Notes under the pieces: generated by a model
What the model saw: only the letters and a program-made list of their open reading frames with translations
Told to the model about the DNA's origin: nothing
The model's database searches: none
Shown here: one piece after another, positions 43,666 to 54,218 of the stretch
Layout: every line of letters begins with the position of its first letter
Numbering within the stretch: position 1 is the stretch's first letter
DNA from: Sedimenticola_A sp040506895
GTDB taxonomy: Bacteria > Pseudomonadota > Gammaproteobacteria > Chromatiales > Chromatiaceae
Reading direction: 5' to 3'
NCBI GenBank assembly: GCA_040506895.1
Contig: JBEVVY010000001.1
Span: 806,001 to 870,000, forward strand
DNA length: 64,000 nt
Made by a program: the position numbers and the translations under genes

Positions 43666-45075
43666 TCAGGCGGACGCTTCGCGCTGGGCGATGAACTCCA
43701 GGGCCATGTCGATGCGACGCAGGCAGGCTTCTTTGCCCACCAGTTCCAGGGTGACGTCGATACCCGGCGATGCGGCACGGCCTACCACGGCCACCCGCAG
43801 GGGCTGGGCCACCTTGCCCATCTTCAGTTCCAGCGCTTCGGATACATCCTGAACCAGTTTGTGCAGGGCTTCGCCGCTCCAATCCTCCTGTGCCTCCAGG
43901 GCGGCGCGCATCCGCTCCAGGGGTTCGCGGGCCACCGGGCGCAGGTTTTTCTTGGCAGCAACCTCGTCGAAGGCTTCGAAATCCTTGTAGAAGAAGGCGC
44001 TGATATCCGCCATCTCCACCAGGCTCTTGGCCCGCTCCTGCTGTGCCTTGACCACCTCGACCAGGTCCGGACCCTCGGTGGGGTCGATGCCGAGGCGCCC
44101 CATGTGGGGGCTCAGCAGGTGGGCGATATGCAGGGGATCGCTCTCCTTGATGTAGTGCTGGTTCAACCAGAGAAGCTTTTCGGTATTGAAACTGGAGGCC
44201 GCCTTGTTGACATCCTCCACGTCGAACAGCTGGATCATCTCCTCCAGGCTGAACACCTCCTGGTCACCATGGGACCAGCCAAGCCGTACCAGGTAGTTGA
44301 GCAGTGCCTCGGGCAGGAAGCCATCCTCCATGTACTGCATGACACTGACCGCACCGTGGCGCTTGGAGAGACGCGCCCCGTCATCACCCAGAATCATCGG
44401 CAGGTGGGCGAACTGGGGCAGATCCCAGCCCATGGCCTGGAAGATATTGATCTGTCGCGGGGTATTGTTGATGTGGTCATCCCCGCGCACCACGTGGGTG
44501 ATGCCCATGTCATGATCGTCCACCACCACCGTGAGATTGTAGGTGGGGGAACCGTCGGTTCGGCGGATGATCAGGTCGTCCAGTTCCTCGTTGTTGAATA
44601 CCACCCGGCCACGCACCATGTCTTCCACCACCACGCTGCCGTCGACGGGATTCTTGAAACGGATCACGTGGGGTTCATCGGGATCGATCTGCTTGCCCCG
44701 GCAGTGTCCGTCGTAGCGGGGCTTCAGCTTGTTGGCCATGGCCGTTTCGCGCAGGTCGTCGAGACGCTCCTTGGAGCAGTTGCAGCGATAGGCCAGCCCT
44801 TTCTCCAGCAGTTCGTCGATCACCTCGTTGTAGCGGTCGAAACGCTTGGTCTGGTAGAAAGGCCCCTCGTCGTACTCCAGTCCCAGCCAGGTCATGCCCT
44901 CGAGAATGGCGTTGACAGATTCCGCCGTGGACCGCTCCAGGTCGGTATCCTCGATACGCAGCACGAAAAGCCCCCCGTGCTTGCGGGCAAAGAGCCAGGA
45001 AAAGAGCGCTGTGCGGGCGCCGCCAACGTGGAGGTAGCCTGTCGGGCTGGGTGCAAAACGGGTACGAATGGTCAT
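43666..45075 (-). CDS. gltX: glutamyl-tRNA synthetase
   Basis: 469 residues. The HIGH motif is PSPTGYLHVGGARTALF at the N-terminus, with the class-defining KMSKS counterpart DGARLSKRHGAVS near residue 245. It charges tRNA-Glu. The ATG at 45073-45075 starts at MTIRTRFAPSPTG; the 25 earlier codons are outside homology. It lies 34 bp upstream of glnS, so the two related synthetases form an operon. Confidence 0.96.
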   Translation of the reverse strand: MTIRTRFAPSPTGYLHVGGARTALFSWLFARKHGGLFVLRIEDTDLERSTAESVNAILEGMTWLGLEYDEGPFYQTKRFDRYNEVIDELLEKGLAYRCNCSKERLDDLRETAMANKLKPRYDGHCRGKQIDPDEPHVIRFKNPVDGSVVVEDMVRGRVVFNNEELDDLIIRRTDGSPTYNLTVVVDDHDMGITHVVRGDDHINNTPRQINIFQAMGWDLPQFAHLPMILGDDGARLSKRHGAVSVMQYMEDGFLPEALLNYLVRLGWSHGDQEVFSLEEMIQLFDVEDVNKAASSFNTEKLLWLNQHYIKESDPLHIAHLLSPHMGRLGIDPTEGPDLVEVVKAQQERAKSLVEMADISAFFYKDFEAFDEVAAKKNLRPVAREPLERMRAALEAQEDWSGEALHKLVQDVSEALELKMGKVAQPLRVAVVGRAASPGIDVTLELVGKEACLRRIDMALEFIAQREASA

Positions 45076-45333
45076 TTTCTGCGCGTTAACCGGGTCATTT
45101 GGAAAAAACGCACATTCTACCAGAAGCCGGTGAAAAGACGCAGGAATCATTTACCGGTGAATAACCCCGGAAGCGGCCGGATTCCGGGGTTCTGCCGATG
45201 GCACCAAACTATCGGCACACCCCGGATACCACTTTAATTCACGCGACCCGCTGCTATATTTACTCTTAGGTAATACGAAGTCAGTCCCTCGCAAATACCG
45301 CCTTCACATCATTATCAAGGACTGAACAGCGGA

Positions 45334-48240
45334 ATGAACAAGGTGAGCGATACCCTTATCGACAGCGATACTGCTCAAATACGGGATCTCGTAAGATCGG
45401 AACAGGCTCGCATCCTGTACATGCAGGCACCGATCTCCAATGCCACCATCTTCATCATCGCCGCACTCTTCTTCTATGTGCTCACCTCGCGGGTGGAGTC
45501 AGATCTCATAGGTTTCTGGACAGCTGCCCTCTATATCTCCGCCTTTATAAGGCTGGGCCTATGGTATGCGCACCGCAAACGGCCAAACAGCATGCCCGCA
45601 CAGACCTGGATGAATCTCTATGTCGCGGCCTGTGGCCTGGTCGGCATTTCCTGGAGCCTGATCTACCCGTTGATCTACCTGGCTGAGGACCAGATCGTCA
45701 CCATCGCACTCTTTATGCTGGTGTTCGGCGTAATCGGCTCAGCCGTGCCGATCCTCAATATCTCCATGCAGGCGTTCGTGGCCTACACCTACCCCCAGGC
45801 GCTGATGCTGGGCTACACGTTGACCCAGTACCAAGGAGCATCGTACAAGTGGCTGATCCTCGCACTGGCCATCTACCTGGTGATGACCACCCTGTTCACC
45901 CGCAACGCCAATCGCAACTCCATCAGAACGATCCAGCTGCAGGCGGAGAACAGCGCCCTGATCGTCAAGTTGAACCAGGAGATCGGGCAGCGGGAGGCCC
46001 TGATCGAGGAGAGAACCGAGCAGCTCGAAAAGAACAACCGGGCCCTGCTGAACGAGATCAAGGAGAGAAAGCAGGCGGAGGATTTCCAGGCCGGGCAGAA
46101 ACGTATCCTGGAGTCCATTTCTCGGGGCAACTCGACCCTCGCGGAGGTCCTGGAAGAGATCGTGCTGCTTGCTGAAACCCAGACCGGGAACCTGAATGGG
46201 TCGATCCTTCTGCTCGAAGGTGAAAATCTTCACCACGGTGCAGCGCCCAACCTTCCGGACGCCTATATACAGTTGATCGATGGATTGGAGATCGGCCCCG
46301 AAGTGGGCTCATGCGGTACCGCTGCATACACCAGTCAGCGGGTGATCGTGGAGAATGTACTGACCGATCCGTTGTGGGCCAATTTCAAGCAACTCGGCAC
46401 AGAGTATAGCTTCTCGGCCTGCTGGTCAGAGCCCATTCTGGATTCAACCAAAAATATTCTGGGCACCTTTGCGCTCTATCATGCGGAGCCCACTTTTCCC
46501 GATGACCATGAAATCCTGGTGATAGAGACCATGGCCCAGATCGCCAGTATCGCCATCGAGCGCAGCAGGAGTGTCGATAAACTGCGCCAATCCGCCACCA
46601 TATACCAGAGCACCCTTGAGGGCGTGATCATTACCGATGCCGATGGCAGGATCGTCGATGTAAACAACGCCTTCGAGAACATTACCGGATACACGCGTGA
46701 AGAGGTGATCGGACAAAATCCGAGAATCCTGCAGTCCGACAGGCACGACAGCGACTTCTATCATGAGCTTTGGCATTCACTGACGGCCTCAGGCCAGTGG
46801 CGAGGTGAGATCTGGAATCGGAAGAAGAGCGGTGAGATCTACCCGGAATGGTTGAACATCAGCAGCATATCCGACAGCAAGGGCAAGGTGACGAACTATA
46901 TCGGCGTCTTCTCCGATATCACCTCGATCAAGCGATCTGAGGAAAAACTGGATCACCTCGCCCATCACGACCCCCTGACCGACCTGCCCAACAGGCTTCT
47001 CTTCAATTCCCACCTGGAGCAGACAATCAAGCATGCCAGGCGGAACAACTCCGTCTTCGCTGTACTCTTCATGGACCTGGATCGTTTCAAGAACATCAAC
47101 GACAGCCTTGGACACAAGGCGGGCGACCAACTGCTGCAACAACTGGCGATCAGGCTGAAAGACACTGTCAGGGTGGATGACATCGTCGCCCGGATAAGTG
47201 GCGACGAATTCGTCATCCTGCTGGAAGACATAGGCAATGCCGAGAATACCGCCATCGCCGTTGAAAAGATCATGACCATCTTCAACCAGCCCTTCGAGTT
47301 GGACACGCACGAGATCCGTATTACCTCCAGTGTCGGCATAACCCTCTATCCGGACAACGGCGACAACGTCTCCTCCCTGCTGCGAAATGCGGATGCCGCG
47401 ATGTACCGGGCCAAAGACGAAGGACGCAACACCTACCAGTTCTACAACCAGGAGATGACCAACATCGCCTTCGAGCGAATTCTCATGGAGAACGCATTGC
47501 GGGTGGCACTGAATGAACATGAATTCCACTTGCTATACCAACCCCAGGTGATGATGGAAACCGGCGAACTCATCGGTGCGGAAGCGCTGATACGCTGGCA
47601 CCATCCAGAGATTGGAGAGGTTCTCCCCAGCAAGTTCATTCCCCTGGCGGAGGAGAATGGCCTGATCCACTATATCGGGATCTGGGTGGTCGAAACGGCA
47701 TGCCTCCAGGGTAAACGCTGGTTGGAAGAGGGTTTCGACTTCGGCCGAATTTCGGTCAATATCGCCCGTCCCCAGCTACAGCACAGCGACTTCGTGGAGA
47801 ACATCAAGGAGATGCTCGAGAGGATCCGGTTTCCTGCAAACAAGCTGGAACTGGAGATCACCGAAAGCTTTATCATGCAGAATACTGAACAGGCGATTCA
47901 GCAACTCGACGCCCTGCGCGTCCTCGGTGTACGCATCTCCATCGATGACTTCGGGACAGGCTATTCATCCATGAGTTACCTCAAGCTGCTGCCCATCGAC
48001 AAGCTCAAAATCGACCAGTCGTTCGTACGGGATATCCCCCACGATCCCAACGACATGGCCATTACCGAGGCGGTCATCGCACTGGGCAAGGCCCTCGATC
48101 TCCAGGTCATAGCAGAGGGTGTCGAAACGGAACAGCAGGCCAGCTTCCTCATAGAGAAAGGGTGTCAGCAGGCCCAGGGCTATCTCTTCGGTCACCCCGT
48201 TTCGGAAAGCGAGCTGAAAAAGAGATACAAGGGCCACTGA
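45334..48240 (+). CDS. membrane GAF-PAS-GGDEF-EAL cyclic-di-GMP enzyme
   Basis: 968 residues. Residues ~25-200 form a multi-helix membrane sensor; a coiled coil (~205-250) leads to a GAF domain (~255-410), a PAS domain (TLEGVIITDADGRIVDVNNAF, ~425-540), GGDEF (RISGDEFVILLED, ~625) and EAL (GAEALIRWHHPE; DDFGTGYSSMSYLKLLPID). SGDEF is a common active variant, and the EAL glutamates are retained, so both synthesis and hydrolysis are plausible. It is the last backbone gene before tRNA-Val. Confidence 0.93.
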   Translation: MNKVSDTLIDSDTAQIRDLVRSEQARILYMQAPISNATIFIIAALFFYVLTSRVESDLIGFWTAALYISAFIRLGLWYAHRKRPNSMPAQTWMNLYVAACGLVGISWSLIYPLIYLAEDQIVTIALFMLVFGVIGSAVPILNISMQAFVAYTYPQALMLGYTLTQYQGASYKWLILALAIYLVMTTLFTRNANRNSIRTIQLQAENSALIVKLNQEIGQREALIEERTEQLEKNNRALLNEIKERKQAEDFQAGQKRILESISRGNSTLAEVLEEIVLLAETQTGNLNGSILLLEGENLHHGAAPNLPDAYIQLIDGLEIGPEVGSCGTAAYTSQRVIVENVLTDPLWANFKQLGTEYSFSACWSEPILDSTKNILGTFALYHAEPTFPDDHEILVIETMAQIASIAIERSRSVDKLRQSATIYQSTLEGVIITDADGRIVDVNNAFENITGYTREEVIGQNPRILQSDRHDSDFYHELWHSLTASGQWRGEIWNRKKSGEIYPEWLNISSISDSKGKVTNYIGVFSDITSIKRSEEKLDHLAHHDPLTDLPNRLLFNSHLEQTIKHARRNNSVFAVLFMDLDRFKNINDSLGHKAGDQLLQQLAIRLKDTVRVDDIVARISGDEFVILLEDIGNAENTAIAVEKIMTIFNQPFELDTHEIRITSSVGITLYPDNGDNVSSLLRNADAAMYRAKDEGRNTYQFYNQEMTNIAFERILMENALRVALNEHEFHLLYQPQVMMETGELIGAEALIRWHHPEIGEVLPSKFIPLAEENGLIHYIGIWVVETACLQGKRWLEEGFDFGRISVNIARPQLQHSDFVENIKEMLERIRFPANKLELEITESFIMQNTEQAIQQLDALRVLGVRISIDDFGTGYSSMSYLKLLPIDKLKIDQSFVRDIPHDPNDMAITEAVIALGKALDLQVIAEGVETEQQASFLIEKGCQQAQGYLFGHPVSESELKKRYKGH

Positions 48241-48349
48241 ACCGCTTGCATCAGGAACCAATATCAAAGTAGAACGGCAACCAGCCACTCTCTTGCCAAA
48301 CCCGGGTCGGCTCAGTAAGATCTCGCATCCCCGACAGCAATACAGCTTC

Positions 48350-48424
48350 GGGCGGTTAGCTCAGCGGGAGAGCACTGCCTTCACACGGCAGGGGTCACTG
48401 GTTCAATCCCAGTACCGCCCACCA
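48350..48424 (+). tRNA. tRNA-Val (anticodon CAC), island integration target
   Basis: Acceptor GGGCGGT (48350-48356) pairs with ACCGCCC (48414-48420), followed by A and encoded CCA. D-arm TTAGCTCAGCGGGAGAG, anticodon loop TTCACAC (anticodon CAC) and T-arm GGTTCAATCCC are all present. The 3' 49 bases are duplicated at 59490-59538, so the tRNA stayed whole when the island inserted. Confidence 0.97.
48376..48424 (+). repeat. attL: 49-bp direct repeat within tRNA-Val
   Basis: Identical to 59490-59538; the bases just outside each copy differ (C versus T before; A versus C after). The repeat covers the anticodon stem-loop to the CCA end, a usual tyrosine-integrase attachment site. Confidence 0.92.
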
Positions 48425-48472
48425 ATTGAATCAATAAGTTACGACTTGTTGAGCATCTCTGAAAGACCTCAT

Positions 48473-48490
48473 TGGCACAATATTGGCACA
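48473..48490 (+). promoter_or_regulatory. two TGGCACA repeats next to attL (putative integrase arm sites)
   Basis: TGGCACA at 48473-48479 and 48484-48490, spaced 11 bp. The same word occurs three times near attR (59346-59372). They lie inside the integrase leader, where ACCTCA/TGAGGT also form a hairpin, so binding could self-regulate the integrase. Confidence 0.55.
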
Positions 48491-48503
48491 GTGAGGTTTT
48501 TTT

Positions 48504-49496
48504 ATGGCTACTATCAGGAAACGTGGTAAACACTATCATGTTCAGATCCGTAAAAAGGGTCTCCCACCGATAACAAAATCATTCTCTGACAGGAAGACAG
48601 CTTCCACATTTGCCAAGGACACCGAGGCGAAGATTGAAAAAGGACTGTTCCTAGACTCCTCACTGGCAGAAGAGACAACACTTTCAGATGTATTGAACAG
48701 CTACCGAACATCGATCCTCCCTAATAAAAGGGGAAAAGATGTAGAGGCTATCCGTTTGAGATTGCTATCTAGGGAATTAGGAAATTACCCCCTCGCTCAG
48801 ATACAGCCTTACATAGTCTCCCAATACAGGGATAGAAGACTTAAGGAGGTGAAACCTGCAACCGTTAGAAGGGAATTAGGCTTGCTCTCGCGTGTTCTCT
48901 CAGCCTCTGAGAAGGAATTTGGGATCTACCTCCCCCACGGAAATCCTGTCTCCAAAATCCAGCTACCAACAGAGCCAGGAGGACGGACGAGACGACTTAA
49001 CCCAGGAGAATTCGAGTTATTGCTGGAACAAATGGATCATAATCCTATGATGTTACATGTCACGATCATAGCTATTGAAACAGGTATGCGACGGGGTGAA
49101 CTATCCAAGATCCAGCACCAGGACATTAACTGGGATAAGTCTACCTTACACATCCCAGAAACCAAGAATGGTATAGCTAGAACAATCCCCCTATCATCTA
49201 ATAATGCAAGACATGCCCTTAGAGCCATTATACTGGCCACTGTGAAGACCACTGAAGAATCTGGACGCTTGATAACCCTGAAACCACACAGCATCACCAG
49301 AGCCTTCCAAAGGGCCTGTAAGCGAGCTGGGATTACCGATTTGCGGTTTCATGATCTACGGCATGAGGCAACCAGTCGGTTCTTCGAGAAGGGGTTTAAT
49401 GTGATGGAAGTGGCAAGCATTACCGGACACCAGGATCTGAGAATGTTGCGGAGGTACACTCACATTCGGGCAGAGTCACTGGTTGAACGCCTCTGA
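48504..49496 (+). CDS. tyrosine-recombinase integrase
   Basis: 330 residues. The N-terminal SAM-like DNA-binding region (TLSDVLNSYRTSI) is followed by the catalytic domain: the first Arg in IETGMRRGELSKI, then HDLRHEATS (HxxR), GHQDLRMLRRYTH with the nucleophilic Tyr. A GAGG site 8 bp upstream precedes ATG 48504. The gene starts 80 bp from the tRNA, and it catalyses the island's integration/excision at the 49-bp repeat. Confidence 0.95.
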   Translation: MATIRKRGKHYHVQIRKKGLPPITKSFSDRKTASTFAKDTEAKIEKGLFLDSSLAEETTLSDVLNSYRTSILPNKRGKDVEAIRLRLLSRELGNYPLAQIQPYIVSQYRDRRLKEVKPATVRRELGLLSRVLSASEKEFGIYLPHGNPVSKIQLPTEPGGRTRRLNPGEFELLLEQMDHNPMMLHVTIIAIETGMRRGELSKIQHQDINWDKSTLHIPETKNGIARTIPLSSNNARHALRAIILATVKTTEESGRLITLKPHSITRAFQRACKRAGITDLRFHDLRHEATSRFFEKGFNVMEVASITGHQDLRMLRRYTHIRAESLVERL

Positions 49497-49760
49497 TTCA
49501 GAGGGAAAGGCAAGGATGCTTTTTCAAAACGAAGGGGGGTGTATTAGGACAGTTATTGAATAGACCGTGTTTGTATATGTACCTACGTAGGCATATGGAT
49601 AGATAGTAGTCATATATTAAAGTTTTAGTAACTTCCATTGGTTGATGGATTATTCCGAACCTCCTCTATCTACTACCCTAAGCTAGGTTTTTAGTATATC
49701 CTTCTTCCAGGAATAAAACGCTCTTACTTAATATAAGAACATGGACTCTTAAACGTTCTC
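49497..49760. other. AT-rich intergenic region after the integrase
   Basis: No gene or clear hairpin is seen. It should hold the promoter of the phosphoesterase gene that starts at 49761. Confidence 0.4.
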
Positions 49761-50303
49761 ATGAAACTGGCCATTCTGCATATCAGCGACATCCATATTC
49801 GCGGGATGTCTGACAAGGTAATCAGCCAAGCTTCTACAATCGCCTCAGGTTTCTACGATTACGCAAGAAATAGCGATTGTTGTTTAATAGTGATCACTGG
49901 GGACATTGCGTTCTCAGGCCACAAAGAAGAATATCAGGCTGCATTAGAACTTATTATTAATATTAAAGGTCTTATCGAAGCTGAAATTGATGGCCGAGAA
50001 GTCGATATTATATTAACACCCGGTAATCATGACTGCACTTTAAAACCAGAGAACGCCGCCAGGACCACAATAGTAGACCAAGTTATATCAAACAACAATT
50101 TAGCTACGAATAACGACATAGTAAATCATTGTACTGCAGCCCAGAAAGAGTTTTTTGAATTCAGAAACTGCGTAACAACAGCAGAACCTATTTCAGACCA
50201 TAAACTATGGACTGAGTATGAACTTAATATATGTGGTCATACTATACGGATCTCTTCCGTTAATGCTTCATGGATGTCTCGGATTCCTGAATCTCAAGTG
50301 TAG
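49761..50303 (+). pseudogene. N-terminal fragment of a calcineurin-like metallophosphoesterase-NTPase gene, truncated by an IS
   Basis: 181 codons, the last three entering IS DNA. The metallophosphoesterase metal motifs are visible: SDIHIRG (D-x-H), VITGDIAFSG (GD) and LTPGNHDC (GNHD). The later histidine motifs (GHxH) that complete the di-metal site are absent here and after the IS. It is the N-terminal part of a protein whose remainder lies at 51557-53866, together a predicted ~950-residue phosphoesterase-NTPase. ATG 49761 is the only plausible start (MKLAILHISDIH). Confidence 0.8.
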
Positions 50304-50370
50304 TGGCATAGTTAATTTGGCCACCTGAACCTGGGTGATATGATGTCCCAGGAGTGGAACAGGTGGCAAG

Positions 50371-50679
<309 letters not shown>

Positions 50680-50717
50680 TCAGACGACTGCATCGAGAGC
50701 GCTACCCGGTCAAGCAG

Positions 50718-51548
50718 TTGTGCCAGGTATTTGATATCCATCGCAGCAGCTACCGGGCATGGTTATCCCGGCCAAAACAGATATCGGCACTGGAGAGGCA
50801 ACTCAGGGCAGAGATCAAGACCGTCCATGCGCTTAGTAATGGTTCTGCAGGAGCCAGGGCAATTGCCCGGATGGTCACTGACCGGGGGATCCCGCTGAGT
50901 CGATATCGCGCGGGGCGGAGGATGAAGGCACTGGGTCTTGTCAGTACCCAGCAACCGAAACATCGCTACAGGAAGGCCGAGCAGCCGTATCTTGGCATTC
51001 CGAATCGGCTGGATCGACAGTTTGATGTCGATGCACCCAACAAGGTCTGGACAGGTGACATCACCTATGTCTGGACCGGTAAACGCTGGTCGTACCTGGC
51101 AGTGGTGCTGGATCTGTACGCACGACGCCCGATTGGCTGGGCACTATCGCTGAACGCGGATAGTGCGCTGACGAGAAAGGCATTGATGATGGCCTATGAA
51201 TCACGGGGCGAGCCGGAGGGCGTGATGTTCCACTCTGATCAGGGCTGTCAGTACACGGCTCTGGCGTTTCGACAACAGCTATGGCGTTATCAGATGAGCC
51301 AAAGTATGAGTCGTCGGGGAAACTGCTGGGACAATGCACCGATGGAGCGATTCTTCCGCAGTCTAAAAACCGAATGGGTGCCGGAGGTCGGTTACAGCTC
51401 ATTCGAACAAGCGAAGCGCCATATCATGGCGTATGTAATCGGGTATTACAGTCGGCTCAGGCCGCACAGTCACAATGGTGGAATGCCACCGATTGTGGCC
51501 GAACAGCATTACTGGAATACCTATAAATCCGTGGCCAAAATGACTTGA
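50718..51548 (+). CDS. IS3-family transposase OrfB (DDE catalytic domain)
   Basis: 276 residues from the annotated TTG; the frame is open back past 50640, so the natural product is the OrfA-OrfB fusion. DDE residues are in TGDITYVWTG, FHSDQGCQYT and DNAPMERFFRSLKTE. The protein ends 8 bp before the right terminal repeat. Confidence 0.92.
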   Translation: MCQVFDIHRSSYRAWLSRPKQISALERQLRAEIKTVHALSNGSAGARAIARMVTDRGIPLSRYRAGRRMKALGLVSTQQPKHRYRKAEQPYLGIPNRLDRQFDVDAPNKVWTGDITYVWTGKRWSYLAVVLDLYARRPIGWALSLNADSALTRKALMMAYESRGEPEGVMFHSDQGCQYTALAFRQQLWRYQMSQSMSRRGNCWDNAPMERFFRSLKTEWVPEVGYSSFEQAKRHIMAYVIGYYSRLRPHSHNGGMPPIVAEQHYWNTYKSVAKMT

Positions 51549-51556
51549 CCACTACA

Positions 51557-52478
51557 ATCTGGTGAAATCAAAGACCCTTCTGTAGGGGATAGTTTATTTT
51601 TTGAAGCACCTGCGCTTCAGCCTCATGAATCAACACTATCACCGGGATTTTCATGTTTGCAGTTTCATTTAAGCAACCCCGAGGTTAGAGAAAAGCGATT
51701 TGAGTTATGTAATAGTAAGTTAGATTTAGTGGGCAAAGAAATAACACACAATTTACCCAAAATAACTAACAAGAATTTATCTCTTCCAGGCCTATCCTCA
51801 AGCATGGCCTCATCCTTATCTGATGCAGGCGGTAATTTTACTCATCCTGATAAAGGCAATCTGACTTCAGATGATGTATTTGTTTACCCAGAACTAGAAG
51901 AAAAGTTTTCTGAAGAAAATATTATTATATCATCAGATGGACTTGTTGCCTTCGAAGAAAGCGCCTTAAAAGTATTAATCCTTGGTGATGATAAATCAGG
52001 AAAAACTTTTCTACTAAAACGTTTTTTTCAAGATATTCATTCACATGGACGCATCCCTCTTTATATAGATGCTCATAACCTTAAATCTGTATCTACTAAT
52101 AATTTACAGAAAATCCTGGGACATCTGGCAAGTGAACAATACACAAGTGCGAATGATTTTTTACTTGCAAAAAAGTCATCACGCGTTGCTTTGCTTGATG
52201 ATATTGACAGATGCCCTGGAGGGGGAAGCAACAAATACAAGCTAATAAGCTTCCTCGAAGATAATTTTGAATCGGTAATTATTACTGGCTCAAGCAGCAT
52301 GGAAATAAGCGAGCTAATTGACAAGAAAGTTGCTGAAAGCCTAAATAATTACACGACTTACGAAATCAGAAGCTTTGGCCATTTAATGCGCCACAAACTG
52401 ATAAAAAATGGTGCTTATGCGGAGATCCTGATACAAATATTGATCTTGATCGACAAGTACATGAAACAGAATCATTAA
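51557..52478 (+). pseudogene. middle fragment of the phosphoesterase-NTPase: P-loop region, ends in a frameshift
   Basis: The frame is open from the IS border (about codon ALQPHESTLSPGFS) and has no start of its own except a TTG at 51657. Walker A is GDDKSGKTFLLKRF and Walker B SRVALLDDIDRCP, so this is a P-loop NTPase domain. At the A6 run 52403-52408 the frame shifts: adding one A would read KKWCLCGDPDTNIDLDRQVHE into the next ORF. Hence 52408-52478 encodes junk, and the gene is broken here or slips. Confidence 0.78.
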
Positions 52479-52486
52479 TCGATAGC

Positions 52487-53866
52487 GTGCTTGGAAGAAA
52501 TCTAGTACCAGCAAGGCCTATTTATTTATTGATACTTCTACAGAGTAGTCAGGGACAGAGCAAAGACGAACTACATAGCTCAGGGCTATCTTATTACTAT
52601 CAGTACATGATTACAAAAAGCCTTAGAGAAAATGGCGTAAAACCTGATCAATTTAATGAAATATTTAACTACATATCGCAACTAGCCTGGTTTTTTAACC
52701 ATGAAGATGCGAAAGAAGTTGAAGTTAGATCGCTCAGAGGATTCAATCGTGCATTCTCAGACAACTTTACTACTGTCGATTTCGAGACTCGATGCGATCT
52801 ACTTGTCAGGTCTAAAATTCTTGCAAAAAGTGGCGATTACTATTCTTTTTTGTATCCATACGTATTTTACTTTTTTCTTGGAAAGTATCTTGCAACGAAT
52901 CTACACACCACAAAAATTAAAGACCTTGTTTCCGACTATTGCGAAAATCTAAATAACAGAAAACATGCAAGCACAGTTCTGTTTTTATCACATCACAGTA
53001 ATGACCCATGGTTGATCAATAAAATTGCTGATACTGCAGCTAGCTGCTTTAGCGACAAGCCTACACTAAACATCGAATCTGATGTGAGCTCACTAAATGC
53101 ACTAGTTGATTCAACAAGCGAGTTAGTAATTAATGATCTCGATGTGGACTCTAATCAAGAAGCACAAAGAAAACTTGCTGACCAGTTAGACGATGATTAT
53201 CAAGAGCATGAAGATGAAGAAGATACTGCTCTTGAAATGGTGAATAACTTTAATCAACTATTAAAGACATGTGAAATCCTTGGGCAAATAACAAAAAATT
53301 ATTACGGCTCAATTGAACGACCTAAGAAAAAAGAATATTTGAAGACCATATTCGATGGATCACTACGCCTATTACGATCTCTCTTTGACGAGATCATTAA
53401 AGACCCTGATCTTTTCGTAAAAGAATTAGAAAAAGCGATGTCTGAATATGGAAACAAACCAAAAGAATTTATCGAAGAGCATTCAAAGAAAGCTGCATTT
53501 GATCTTATAGGTGTTATATGTACAGGTATTATTGAACGAACAGCGAAATTTGTAAGCGCTGAGGCACTTAGAGATGATATTGCAGCAGTCATTTCTGAAA
53601 ATAATACTAATGCTTTTTATCTTATTGAAGCTGCAACACGATTATTACAACCAGGCCAGTTGCCATTTAATGAGTTAACTAAGCTTGCACAGAACCTTAA
53701 AACAAATATTTTTGCCTTTACGATTCTACAATCGCTTATCGCATATCATCTGTATATGTTCCACACAACCGACTCAGTGAAGCAAAAATTATGCGCAATA
53801 GCTAACATTTCGATGCCAAATGCCAGATCTCTAGATTTAAAGGGGAGACTTAATAAGCTCCATTAA
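52487..53866 (+). pseudogene. C-terminal fragment of the phosphoesterase-NTPase (helical region)
   Basis: 459 codons from a GTG, continuing the middle fragment in another frame. The hydrophobic FLYPYVFYFFLGKYLATNL at ~residue 125 resembles the short motif that ends the arm domain of NACHT/STAND NTPases. A Glu/Asp-rich stretch (DDDYQEHEDEEDTAL) follows, then helical repeats of the kind found in sensor regions. I cannot name the family. With the N-terminal phosphoesterase it would be an effector-NTPase-sensor architecture. Confidence 0.7.
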
Positions 53867-54218
53867 CAATTACACCCTCAGTCTTACCCTTACTATTTAA
53901 TTGATTTTCAATATAGACAATCTAATAAATACTAATATTTTCAATATATTAATCTACATTAAAAGTGGATAAAATAATTTACAACCACTTTCAATTCCTG
54001 ACATAAAACCCACACAACACAAGGCAAAAGCAGTTACCAAGAAGTCCCACAATGGGAAAATAATAAGAAAAAATAAAAACACCCCTTAAGACACTATAGA
54101 ACTCTGTATTACCCTGTAGAGAACATTGGAACAAATAAAGCCCAATAGATAATTTAAACGCCCTCTCTCCTAAAAGATATTCTTTATAGGGCGAAGGGCG
54201 CTTAAGTTTCTGCAATAC
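53867..54218. terminator. convergent intergenic region with a long hairpin
   Basis: Between the ends of the two converging genes. Bases 54158-54201 form a two-level hairpin: outer ACGCCCT/AGGGCG arms and inner CCTAAAAGA/TCTTTATAGG arms. No other supported gene; the 74-codon minus-strand frame at 53991-54215 begins with TTG and is hydrophobic without homology signal. Confidence 0.5.

Noticed and set aside
43657..45237. 526-codon plus-strand frame opposite gltX
   Set aside because: Antisense to gltX, which has HIGH and KMSKS-type motifs; no own homology.
53991..54215. 74-codon hydrophobic minus frame between the converging island genes
   Set aside because: Starts with TTG without a ribosome site, no homology; overlaps the hairpin region that likely terminates both transcripts.
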